A program made the position numbers and the translations under genes. This document shows, piece after piece, positions 7,845 to 16,325 of a stretch of DNA of 64,000 bases. Below the pieces are notes generated by a model. That model worked only from the letters and a program-made list of their open reading frames with translations. It did not search any database and was not told the origin of the DNA. Source of the DNA: Micromonospora sp. NBC_00389 (lineage in GTDB: Bacteria > Actinomycetota > Actinomycetes > Mycobacteriales > Micromonosporaceae). The stretch lies in the NCBI RefSeq assembly GCF_036059255.1, contig NZ_CP107947.1, positions 6,634,001 through 6,698,000 on the forward strand. Direction: 5' to 3'. How positions within the stretch are numbered: the stretch's first letter is position 1; every line of letters begins with the position of its first letter.

Positions 7845-8061
7845 CCAACAAGACGACCGGAAGCCGGACCAAGGGACGGGCCGCGACGTCGTTCCCCGTA
7901 CCGAACTGACTAGAGCGCGAAATCCAGCGCCGAAATACCTTGCGGACGTACCAGACAACTACACGGTGCACGACCGGGTCGGTGCGCCTTGGCTGGCCAG
8001 CCCTTCGATGATCGAGCCGTGGAGCACACCGGCCGTCGCTCGGCGTAGCAAATTCCTCGGG

Positions 8062-8454
8062 TCACGATCCGTCCGGAGGGTTGGCCGGCTGCTGTCCCGG
8101 CCAGAACGGCCACTCCTCGAACGACCGGCAACGTCCGTCGTCGGCGAATCGCATGATCCACAGGTCGCGGTACTCCTGGTCGACCGGGTCGCCGTAGCGG
8201 ACCTCCTGGCGTGACACCGCGGTGTCGCCGTCAACCGCAACGATCTCGCTGGTCATCTGGAACACCTCGTCGGGACCTCTGCGCTGCTTTTCCCACATCC
8301 GGGCGATGGCCGGCAGGCCGACGACGGGCGTCCAGTACGGCCCCTGCTGGTAGCTCGCGTCCTCGGTGAAGATCGTGACCAGCGCGTCCGTGCCCGGCGT
8401 CCGCCAAATCTGCTCGTAGGCGGCGAGCCAATCGGCGACCTGCTTCCTGTCCAT
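8062..8454 (-). CDS. SnoaL-like (NTF2-fold) protein
   Basis: 130 aa from the ATG at 8454, chosen because AAGGTGG lies 6 nt upstream; two in-frame ATGs further upstream lack a site. The pattern is that of NTF2/SnoaL-like proteins: an N-terminal helix, W..AYEQIWRTPGTDAL, FTEDASYQQGPY, then W..EVRYGD and LWIMRFADDGRCRSFEEWPFWPG. Members are small cyclases, isomerases or ligand-binding proteins. It stands alone, convergent with the SDR and divergent from the GH15 gene, so no pathway is suggested. Confidence 0.8.
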   Translation of the reverse strand: MDRKQVADWLAAYEQIWRTPGTDALVTIFTEDASYQQGPYWTPVVGLPAIARMWEKQRRGPDEVFQMTSEIVAVDGDTAVSRQEVRYGDPVDQEYRDLWIMRFADDGRCRSFEEWPFWPGQQPANPPDGS

Positions 8455-8706
8455 GGACATCCACCTTGCCATCGGCGGGGCGGGCAGGCGGCGAGAACCG
8501 GCCAGCTGCGGGCATGCACTCGTCAACCAGCCGCCGGTGTCAGGCGTGACGGCCGCAGAGCGGACCTGCGCGCTGCAGGATCTCAGCACGCCCCGTGGGG
8601 TGATGTGCGGAACGCGCGAGAGGGTGGCTGACCACGAATCGGCCCAAACTTGACAATTCCTCCCTTAGGTTACTGCGCAGGAGGTGTGTCGAGACCTGGG
8701 GGCGAC

Positions 8707-10554
8707 GTGGAGAGCTATCCGGCGATCGAGGATCACGGGCTCATCGGAGACCTGCAGACCGCCGCGCTGGTGACGTGCGACGGGACGATCGACTGGTTCT
8801 GCGCGCCGCGCTTCGACTCGCCGAGCATCTTCGCCGCGCTGCTGGACCACGAGCGGGGTGGCTATTTTCGCATCGCCCCGCACGATGTCCGGTACGTCAC
8901 CAAGCAGCTCTACCTGCCTGGCACTCCGATCCTGATCACCCGGTTCATCAGCGCGGACGGCGTCGCCGAGGTGATGGACTTCATGCCGGTCACCGGCGAT
9001 CAGGCCGTTGACGCGCACCGCCTGGTCCGCATGGTCAACATGGTCCGGGGCAGCATGCGGTTTCGGGTGGAGTGCCGGCCCCGGTTCGACTACGCCCGGG
9101 AGAAGCACCAACTGGAGCGCCACCGCAATGGGTACGTCTTCCGCAGCCGGTCGGCGGTGCTCACCTTCAACCCGGTTGACCCGGTGCGGCAGTTGATGTC
9201 GCAGGGAGGCGACATCCGCCTGGAGGACGACGACCTGGTCGTATACGGCACCCTGAACGAGGGTGACACCGGCGGGGTGGTCCTGGAGACGGCCGGCACG
9301 GAGCCACGGATCATCGCGCCGGCAGAGGTCCAGGGGATGTTCGAGTGGACCCGGGACTACTGGCGGCGCTGGGTCGAGCGCTCCCGCTACACCGGGCGGT
9401 GGCGGGAGATGGTCGAGCGCTCGGCCATCACGCTGAAGCTCATGACGTACGCGCCGACCGGCGCGATGATCGCCGCGCCCACCGCCGCGCTGCCCGAGCT
9501 GGTCGGCGGCACCCGCAACTGGGACTACCGCTACACCTGGGTACGCGACACGTCGTTCTCGGTGCACGCGCTGCTCGGCCTCGGCTTCACCGAAGAGGTC
9601 AGCCGGTACATGAACTGGCTGGACGAGCGGATCCGCGAGGCCGGTGACCACCAGGACCCACTGAAGATCATGTATCGGGTGGATGGCTCCTCCGATCTGC
9701 ACGAGGAGATCCTCGATCACCTGGAGGGCTACCGCGGCTCCCGACCGGTGCGGATCGGCAACGGCGCCGCCGACCAGCTCCAACTCGACATCCACGGCGA
9801 GGCCCTCTACGCCATGCACCTCGCCGACGAGCAGGGCATCCGCGTCTCGCACCAGGTGTGGAAGAGCACCGTCCGGCTCGTCGACTGGCTCTGCCAACAC
9901 TGGGACCAGGCCGACGCCGGCATCTGGGAGAGCCGCCACCACCCCCGCAACTACACCTTCGGCCGGGTGATGTCCTGGGTGGCGCTGGACCGGGCCATCC
10001 GCCTCGCCACCCGCACCGGCCGCCCCGGCGACATCACCGGCTGGGCCGAGCAACGCAACCGGATCTACAACCAGGTCATGGCCCGCGGATACAACCGGGA
10101 ACGCGGCAGCTTCGTGCAGGCGTACGACGAGAACGTGCTGGACGCGGCGCTGCTCTCCATGCCGGCGGTCGGCTTCGTGACGCCGAGCGACCCCCTCTGG
10201 CAGTCCACCTTGAACGCGATCGAGCGCGAGCTGGTCTCCGACAGCCTGGTCCACCGGTACGACCCGGTCCACTCCCCCGACGGCCTTCCCGGCCACGAGG
10301 GCACCTTCAACATGTGCACGTTCTGGTACGTCGAGGCGCTGGCCCGCTCCGGCCGCCTGGACGACGCCCGGCTCACCTTCGAGAAGATGTTCACCTTCAG
10401 CAACCATCTCGGCCTGTACGCCGAGGAGATCGCCGCGACCGGTGAGCAGATCGGCAACTACCCGCAGGCGTTCAGCCATCTCTCCCTGATCAACTCGGCG
10501 CTGGCGCTGAACGACCTGCTCGACGCCAAGGCCGACGCCCGGCGCCGCCAATAG
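8707..10554 (+). CDS. Glycoside hydrolase family 15 (glucoamylase/trehalase type), cytoplasmic
   Basis: 615 aa. The N-terminal beta-sandwich domain has IEDHGLIGDLQTAALV and DGTIDWFCAPRFDSPS, typical of bacterial GH15. The (alpha/alpha)6 barrel has GGTRNWDYRYTWVRD, a likely general-acid Glu in AGIWESRHHPRNYTFG and a likely base Glu in TFWYVEALARSGRLDDA. There is no signal peptide. Several actinobacterial members are trehalases, so trehalose or short alpha-glucans are likely substrates. The start is uncertain: GTG 8707 has a GGGGG stretch upstream, TTG 8650 and GTG 8686 are in frame, and AGGAGG at 8679 suits none of them perfectly. A TTGACA at 8650 could be a -35 box. Confidence 0.9.
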   Translation: MESYPAIEDHGLIGDLQTAALVTCDGTIDWFCAPRFDSPSIFAALLDHERGGYFRIAPHDVRYVTKQLYLPGTPILITRFISADGVAEVMDFMPVTGDQAVDAHRLVRMVNMVRGSMRFRVECRPRFDYAREKHQLERHRNGYVFRSRSAVLTFNPVDPVRQLMSQGGDIRLEDDDLVVYGTLNEGDTGGVVLETAGTEPRIIAPAEVQGMFEWTRDYWRRWVERSRYTGRWREMVERSAITLKLMTYAPTGAMIAAPTAALPELVGGTRNWDYRYTWVRDTSFSVHALLGLGFTEEVSRYMNWLDERIREAGDHQDPLKIMYRVDGSSDLHEEILDHLEGYRGSRPVRIGNGAADQLQLDIHGEALYAMHLADEQGIRVSHQVWKSTVRLVDWLCQHWDQADAGIWESRHHPRNYTFGRVMSWVALDRAIRLATRTGRPGDITGWAEQRNRIYNQVMARGYNRERGSFVQAYDENVLDAALLSMPAVGFVTPSDPLWQSTLNAIERELVSDSLVHRYDPVHSPDGLPGHEGTFNMCTFWYVEALARSGRLDDARLTFEKMFTFSNHLGLYAEEIAATGEQIGNYPQAFSHLSLINSALALNDLLDAKADARRRQ

Positions 10555-10561
10555 AGTGGCC

Positions 10562-10596
10562 TCAGCCCCAGACGCGCTCGCCCCCACGGGGGCTGA
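10562..10596 (+). terminator. Hairpin terminator after the GH15 gene
   Basis: TCAGCCCC (10562-10569) pairs with GGGGCTGA (10589-10596), starting 8 nt after the stop codon. There is no T-run. Confidence 0.55.
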
Positions 10597-10629
10597 TCAG
10601 GGTGGCGGGTGACTTGCGGTTGTGCTGAC

Positions 10630-11120
10630 CTACTTCGGCAGTTCCGGGTCAGGCGCTTGTCGCCGCCGTCTCGCAGTCGGATGGAGTGCCACGCCGCGCG
10701 TACGTGGCTGCGCATGACCGACTCCGCCCAGTCGGGGTCGGGCGCGGCCAGGGCCGCCACCAGTTCGTGGTGGTGAGCCAGGCTACGGCGCAGCGCGTCC
10801 GGGGTGTACCGGGAGAAGGTGCGCGAGACGAGCGGCATCTGGATCACCGAGGAGACGACGCCGGCCAGTCGGCTGTTGTCGGACGCCTCGAGGATCATCC
10901 GGTGGAACCGGTTGTTCAGCTCGGTGAGCTCGTCCACGTCGGTCGGTCGTCTGTCCGGCGCGACCTCGTCCATCCGGTGGGCCAGCGCGTCTAGCGCGTC
11001 CACGTCGATGGTGCCCCTGGTGGCCGCCAGTCGGCAGCCCCACGGCTCGAGCACGGACCGCAGGCTGAAGATCTCGTCGAGATCGTGGATGCTCCATGCC
11101 TGGACCTGCACGCCGCGGAA
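10630..11120 (-). pseudogene. FadR-type GntR regulator, only the FCD ligand domain left
   Basis: Translation shows the FCD domain: SIHDLDEIFSLRSVLEPWGC, the metal/ligand residues in LNNRFHRMILEASDN, HHHELVAALAAPD and MRSHVRAAWHSIR. The N-terminal winged helix is absent: homology stops near RGVQVQAWS, at about 11115, where sequence of an HMG-CoA lyase begins on the other strand. Near the 3' end the frame looks shifted: the +2 frame gives a natural ending APDPELPK and a stop at 10632-10630, while the main frame runs on into the GH15 gene. Without its DNA-binding domain it cannot be a working regulator. Confidence 0.75.
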
Positions 11121-11125
11121 TCCCG

Positions 11126-11426
11126 GACACCGCTGCGGTTGCACCTGCACGACACCCGGCACACCGGCGTGGCCAACGCGGTCGCGGCGCTCCAGGCAGG
11201 CGTCACGACCCTCGACGCCAGCATCGGCGGAGCAGGCGGTTGCCCGTTCGCGCCGGCGGCGACCGGAAACCTCGCCACCGAGGACCTCGTCTACCTCTTC
11301 GACCGGATGGGGCAGCCCACCGGCCTGAAACTGGAGGAGGTCACCTCGGCCGCGTCCTGGCTGGAACGGAGGCTCGGAAATCAACTCCCGGGCGCTCTGC
11401 TCCGGGCGGGCGGTTTTCCCGCCTGA
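11126..11426 (+). pseudogene. 3' remnant of hydroxymethylglutaryl-CoA lyase
   Basis: About 98 codons match the C-terminus of HMG-CoA lyases: LRLHLHDTRHTGVANAVAAL (metal-binding HxH), DASIGGAGGCPFAPAATGN with the active-site Cys loop, then ATEDLVYLFDRMG. The N-terminal two-thirds of the TIM barrel are missing. It directly abuts the truncated regulator on the opposite strand, so one deletion probably removed the 5' ends of both. FadR-type regulators often adjoin leucine or acyl-CoA degradation genes, so they may once have been one divergent locus. Confidence 0.8.
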
Positions 11427-11482
11427 GCCTGCGCCGAGGGCACTTGCCCGACGAGGGTCTGACCGTCCAGCGTCACCTGCGG

Positions 11483-13987
11483 TCAGGCCCGTGGACCAAG
11501 CTGGGCCAGGATCGTCGGGTCGGTGATCTTCTCGTCCTCGTTGAGCAGAAGCACCTTGCTGAGAATGACGCTGGTGATCCGGTCCTCGTCGGCGAACGGC
11601 AGGAACAGGCTGGGATGGGCCGTGCCGCCGAACGAGGCTGGTACCACGCACAGGTAGCCACCGGGCTCGACGTGAATGCTGCCGCTGTTGAGGTGCACTC
11701 GATAGGTGGCCCGGGAGCCACGGACCACGGCCGACGTGCCGTCGACGGTCACCCGGGCCAGCCCGAGATCATCGACCAGGCTGGCCAGCAAATGGGCCCG
11801 GCTCGCCCCGTGTAGCGGCGAGGCGTACCCGGCCGGGTCGATCCCGGCGACCGACACGACGAGGTCCAGATCCCGCATGACCTCGGAGAACGCCACCGGC
11901 GGCACGTCGGCCAGGGGGACGACCGAGCCTGCGGCCAGGAAACGCAACTCGCCGACGACCACCTCTCCCCCACCGAAATAGCCGGGCAGGTCGCAGACCA
12001 GCGCGGCGGTGATCTCGGTGGTGACCGGCCGGGTTGCCTGGTGCTGCTGATACTGGCCATGAGTCGACCAGCCGCGCCCGGACAGCAGCTGACCCGACAC
12101 CTTGCCGTCGACCGTGTGTCCGGCGAACCGTCGCGACACGTCGACAGCGTCGCGTTCGGCCGGAGTCAACAGGTACAGCTCCCGGAAGGCCTGTTTCACG
12201 GGTTGTCGGATCCGTTGCCGGACGACCTCCGCCTGCCAGTGGGCGAGCAGGTCCCGCTCGTACAACAGCGACGGATGCACCACGGTGACCGGACCGTCGA
12301 GGTCGACCTGGTCGAGCAAGCCGATCGTGCCCACCTGGTCCTGCCAGATCAGCGCCGGGAGCATCACCGCGCCGGCTGGCAGGCTCCGCAGGCGGGCGAG
12401 CTCGTCAGGCGCGAGGGTGCCGCCGGTGGCGACGAGTCGCTCGATCAGCCCGGTACGTATGCGGCGAGCCTGGTCGCGTAGCCGTTCCTGGTGTTCGCGG
12501 ACCTCGGGGTACCGCGGGTCGGCGCGTACGGCAGCCGGCACCGACGTCAGCTGCCTGCCTGCCTTGCTGATGGTGATGAGCGGCTCGGCATCGGACAGCC
12601 GCAGCGCGACGGTGTAGTCGCCGATGTGCCACTCGCCGGGCGTCTCAGTGGCGATGCGGGCCTCGCAGTCCCACTCCAGGCGCTCGGCGTCTGGGAAAGC
12701 GGTCACCTGGGCGAGATGGTCGAGGGCGACGGCGACCGCGGCGGCGTGGCTGTGCCTGCGGTTCGGACCCAGCTTCGGACCCCGCTTCGCCACCTCCCGC
12801 AACGCCATGTAGCGGTCGAGCACCGTCTCCCCGTCGGCCAGCGGCAGCAGGCCGAAAGCGGCGATGCCCGCCAGCGCGTTGTGCTTGACGCGCTTGGAGA
12901 CGGCTGCGCGGTTCCAGCCCAGCGCGGCGGAGACGATCTCGCTCGGGCAGATCCGCAGCAGCCGGCGCGCACCGTCGACGCCGGCCTGCCGCACGGCAGC
13001 GAGGATGGCGCTCCTGTCCTGCCGCACAGCCTCCGTTGTGGAGGTCGCCTGCACCAGCCGCAGCAGCGGCTCCGCGCCGGGTAGCCCGAGCAGTGGCAGC
13101 AGCACCCCGGCGTCACCCGCCGGCAGCCGTAGGTCGAAGGCGTACCGCCGCTCCTCTGCCGGCCGATCGCGCAGGTGTTCCACCAGCGCCGTCCGCTCGC
13201 CATCGGTCAGCTCGGCGGCGCCGAGGCGCACGGCCATCCGGCGATCCGTTGGTCGCTCCATGGCCCGGAGCACGAACCGCAGGCCTCGTGGCACCAGCAC
13301 CTCGGGTAGCGCGGTCCACTCGGGCTCGGGTGGCGAGGTCAGGCGCCAGGCCACCTCGTCGAAGTAGTCGCGCACAGCGGGCGTGCAGGCGTGGGGCATC
13401 GACCGTTCGGCGCCGTCCGCCGGGGAGCGTCCGACGATGGCGTTGCCCAGGTACTCGTCGTCGGTGAACGCCTGCTCGATGATCTCGACATCGAGCGCCC
13501 CCACCTCGTGCAGAGCGTCCAGGACCCGCACCACGGTCGCCCGACTCGCGCGGCCCAGCGGAGTGAGGACCAGCAGCCGCAGCAGGTGAACGTCGTTGGC
13601 GGCGATTGCGCGGTCGGCCAGGGGCTCGAGCGGTGGTTTCGGCCAGCCCACGTGGTCCACGATGGAGGCGAGCTGGGCCGTACGGCTGGCGGTCGGCCAC
13701 GGCGTTTCCAGGACGTCTGCCGGATCGTCGGGGTTCTGCACCGGAAACGCCGCATCGTAGATGTCGTCCAGCGACGCGTGGATGTCACCGACGTTCGAGT
13801 CCAGATGTCCACCGGTACGGTCAATGCTGTTGCCGGCTTCCAGCCCACGCCGGATCTCCTTGGCGTGGGCCCGCAGACCTGGCAGGTCATCGGCCTTCGC
13901 CAAGGCCGAGGCCTCGTCGACCATCCCCCACAGGGCGTCTCGCTGGCGACGGACCTCGTCGGCGTACATCTCCGGTACGTCCACCAC
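11483..13987 (-). CDS. DUF4132-family large protein
   Basis: 834 aa from GTG 13987. The N-terminal ~450 residues are helix-rich and repeat-like (several LL..LL..A patterns), with the DUF4132-type core in the C-terminal third: LYLLTPAERDAVDVSRRFAG, RDLDLVVSVAGIDPAG, SRAHLLASLVDDLGL, and a final YRVHLNSGSIHVEPGGYLCVVP strand-rich segment. The ending ITSVILSKVLLLNEDEKITD is typical of the family. DUF4132 also occurs in MolR-like proteins. The biochemical function is unknown. It starts 3 nt after the stop of the 142-aa gene, so the two form an operon. A short hairpin (11459-11486) overlaps its stop. Confidence 0.8.
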   Translation of the reverse strand: MVDVPEMYADEVRRQRDALWGMVDEASALAKADDLPGLRAHAKEIRRGLEAGNSIDRTGGHLDSNVGDIHASLDDIYDAAFPVQNPDDPADVLETPWPTASRTAQLASIVDHVGWPKPPLEPLADRAIAANDVHLLRLLVLTPLGRASRATVVRVLDALHEVGALDVEIIEQAFTDDEYLGNAIVGRSPADGAERSMPHACTPAVRDYFDEVAWRLTSPPEPEWTALPEVLVPRGLRFVLRAMERPTDRRMAVRLGAAELTDGERTALVEHLRDRPAEERRYAFDLRLPAGDAGVLLPLLGLPGAEPLLRLVQATSTTEAVRQDRSAILAAVRQAGVDGARRLLRICPSEIVSAALGWNRAAVSKRVKHNALAGIAAFGLLPLADGETVLDRYMALREVAKRGPKLGPNRRHSHAAAVAVALDHLAQVTAFPDAERLEWDCEARIATETPGEWHIGDYTVALRLSDAEPLITISKAGRQLTSVPAAVRADPRYPEVREHQERLRDQARRIRTGLIERLVATGGTLAPDELARLRSLPAGAVMLPALIWQDQVGTIGLLDQVDLDGPVTVVHPSLLYERDLLAHWQAEVVRQRIRQPVKQAFRELYLLTPAERDAVDVSRRFAGHTVDGKVSGQLLSGRGWSTHGQYQQHQATRPVTTEITAALVCDLPGYFGGGEVVVGELRFLAAGSVVPLADVPPVAFSEVMRDLDLVVSVAGIDPAGYASPLHGASRAHLLASLVDDLGLARVTVDGTSAVVRGSRATYRVHLNSGSIHVEPGGYLCVVPASFGGTAHPSLFLPFADEDRITSVILSKVLLLNEDEKITDPTILAQLGPRA

Positions 13988-13990
13988 GGG

Positions 13991-14419
13991 TCACCCACCG
14001 ACCAGCGCGGTCAGCCGCAGGAACACGACGGGCTCGCCGGGGCGAAGCACGATCTCCTCGTCGAGCCGCTCGACCTGGCGTCCTCCCACGAACAACACGA
14101 ACACGCTCCGCTCGAACGCCCGACACGCCCGAGCCACATGCTCGGCGACGTCCGGCGAATCGAGTTGCGGTGAGGGCATCCGGACCATGCCGGTGGATGC
14201 CTGTGCCCGGATCTCCGCCGCGGAAAGATACTGGCGATCGAGCACGGTCTGGCAACGCGTGGCGTCGACGCCCAACGACCGGATCTGCTCCTCAACCGCC
14301 CTGCGGATCAGCTCCCGCACCGTCGCACGTTCGCTCGCGAGCTCGACCAGAACGTCCGGCATGCCGGACCGATACGCGCCGGACACCACTGCACGCACCT
14401 TCACCTGCAACACCGACAT
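13991..14419 (-). CDS. Small partner of the DUF4132 protein
   Basis: 142 aa. The N-terminal half is helical (DVLVELASERATVRELIRRAVEEQ), and the C-terminal half ends in alternating strands, VFVLFVGGRQVERLDEEIVLRPGEPVVFLRLTALVGG. That pattern, with di-Gly at the extreme C-terminus, loosely recalls a ubiquitin-like beta-grasp fold. The similarity is only in pattern and no family can be named. It is the first gene of a two-gene unit with DUF4132 (3-nt gap), so the products probably act together. Confidence 0.65.
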   Translation of the reverse strand: MSVLQVKVRAVVSGAYRSGMPDVLVELASERATVRELIRRAVEEQIRSLGVDATRCQTVLDRQYLSAAEIRAQASTGMVRMPSPQLDSPDVAEHVARACRAFERSVFVLFVGGRQVERLDEEIVLRPGEPVVFLRLTALVGG

Positions 14420-14574
14420 GTGTCCATCCTGTCAGCCGCAACTCAGCAGTGGCGCATCGTGCCGGCGCTGCTGCCACACCGGTGTCCAGGGACCATCGAC
14501 CGTGAGCGATAACATCCCGTACGTCAAGTCGTAATGTTCGGGGTTCACCAGCCGGTGGCGCACCGCAGCCGACG

Positions 14575-16188
14575 TCAGCGGGCGGGATCGACGAGGACGC
14601 CGGGGTTGAGGATCCAGGACGGGTCGAGGGCGCTCTTGGCGGCGCGCAGTGCGAGCGCGATCGGGTCCGGACGCTGCCGGTCGTACCACGGTCGGTGGTC
14701 GCGGCCGACGGCGTGGTGGTGGGTGATGGTCCCGCCGGCGGCGAGCAGCGCGTCGGAGACGGCATGCTTGACCTGGTCCCACTGTGCGAGGGTGGCGCCC
14801 CAGCGGCCGGTGGCGTACACACCAAAGTAGGGAGCGGGGCCGTCCGGGTATACATGCGTGAAGCGGCAGGTGACCACACCGGTCGCGGCGACGGCGCGCA
14901 GCGCTTCGCCGGCCGCGGCGAGCACGGCAGCGCGCAAGGCGGGGAATCGATCCCAGGTGCAGGCGGTCTCGAACGTCTCCACGATCATCGACCGGGCGGC
15001 GAGCGCGTCGCGCTGGTACGGCATCCGCAGGAACGCTGACCGCCAGGCGTCGGCGGCGGCGGTGCGCTGCCGTGGGCCGGACGAGTCGTCGCTGCGGGAT
15101 GGCTCCGGCAGGGTTCCGCCGTGGTCGCGGCACAGCTCGACGGCGCGGTCCAGCCATGGTGTGACCGGATGGTCTGCGGACTCGAATCCCAGGACGAGCA
15201 CGCCGCCGGTGGTGGCGGCGCCGGCGTTGAGAAGCGCCTCCACCGGGTCGAGCAGCCGGCAGTTGCTCGGGTGCAGACCGGACTGGGCGATGGCCCGGGT
15301 GGCGGTGACCGCCCCGTCGTAGTCGGTGAAGTGCACCGAGGCGCCCGCCCGCCAGCGGGGCCGGTCCTGCAGCCGCATCCACGCCTCGGTGATGACGCCG
15401 AGCGCGCCTTCGGAGCCGAGGAACAGACGGTCCGGGGACGGCCCGGCGCCGGAGCCGGGCAGCCGGCGCGACTGGCTGGTGCCCGCTGGGGTGATCACCC
15501 GCATCGACTCCACCAGGTCGTCGATGTGGGTGAGGACGGTGGCGTAGTGACCGCCGGCGCGGGTGGCTAGCCAGCCGCCCAGGGTGGAGAACTCGAACGA
15601 CTGCGGGAAGTGCCGCAGGGTGAGGTCGTACCGCCGGAGTTGGTCCTCCAGCGCCGGGCCGAACACTCCGGCCTGGATGCGGGCCGCCCGGCTGGTCGGG
15701 TCCACCTCCAGCACCCGGTCGAGGCGCCCAAGGTCGAGACTGACCGCCGCGGGATACGCGTCACCCAGCCGCGGCTCCACACCGCCGACCACTGACGATC
15801 CGCCGCCGTAGGGGATTACCGCGATGTCCCGGCCCGCGCACCAGTCCAGCACGTCGACGACGTCCTGCTCGGTCACCGGCCGGACCACCAGGTCCGGCGG
15901 GTCGTGGACATCCCCGTGCAGGTTGCGGACGACGTCCCGGAACGCCTTGCCATGGGTGTGCGCCGCCCGGTCGGCCGGATCCGTCGAGCACAGCCTGGCG
16001 AGTGACGTCGGCGGATTGACCCGCGGTGGGCGCAGGCCGAGTTCGTCCACCGGCGGCGCAACGTGCTCGGTCAGGTCGACGTCGGGCAGCAGGGTACGCA
16101 CCCGGGTTGCCAACGCCGTGGCCTCCGCGCCGGTCACTGCGTCCTCGACGTTCCCCCAGCCCCACCACGAACGGCCTTTCCCGGCCAT
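14575..16188 (-). CDS. FAD-linked oxidase, alkyl-DHAP-synthase-like
   Basis: 537 aa from ATG 16188 (GGGGAGG 4 nt upstream). It has a PCMH-type FAD domain, VLDWCAGRDIAVIPYGGGSS and FLGSEGALGVITEAWMRL, and a C-terminal FAD-oxidase domain with RFTHVYPDGPAPYFG and the His-rich ITHHHAVGRDH that matches the alkyldihydroxyacetonephosphate synthase active-site loop. Eukaryotic members make ether lipids; many actinobacterial relatives have unknown, possibly hydroxy-acid, substrates. It follows tctA on the same strand after 137 nt. Cotranscription would suggest it oxidises an imported organic acid (inference). Confidence 0.85.
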   Translation of the reverse strand: MAGKGRSWWGWGNVEDAVTGAEATALATRVRTLLPDVDLTEHVAPPVDELGLRPPRVNPPTSLARLCSTDPADRAAHTHGKAFRDVVRNLHGDVHDPPDLVVRPVTEQDVVDVLDWCAGRDIAVIPYGGGSSVVGGVEPRLGDAYPAAVSLDLGRLDRVLEVDPTSRAARIQAGVFGPALEDQLRRYDLTLRHFPQSFEFSTLGGWLATRAGGHYATVLTHIDDLVESMRVITPAGTSQSRRLPGSGAGPSPDRLFLGSEGALGVITEAWMRLQDRPRWRAGASVHFTDYDGAVTATRAIAQSGLHPSNCRLLDPVEALLNAGAATTGGVLVLGFESADHPVTPWLDRAVELCRDHGGTLPEPSRSDDSSGPRQRTAAADAWRSAFLRMPYQRDALAARSMIVETFETACTWDRFPALRAAVLAAAGEALRAVAATGVVTCRFTHVYPDGPAPYFGVYATGRWGATLAQWDQVKHAVSDALLAAGGTITHHHAVGRDHRPWYDRQRPDPIALALRAAKSALDPSWILNPGVLVDPAR

Positions 16189-16325
16189 GCGGCCTCCCCG
16201 CCGTCCACCATCGCCAGATCGACTCGCCGGTAACGTACATCGACGGCCAGCACCGCGTCGATGCTGTCGTGCTGGTCAACGCCGCCTTCCAGCCCCGGAT
16301 CGCCCGGTTGTCACCGCCGCTGCCC

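Noticed and set aside
8665-10587. 640-codon minus-strand frame opposite the GH15 gene
   Set aside because: The composition is typical of an antisense shadow, and the plus strand carries complete GH15 motifs.
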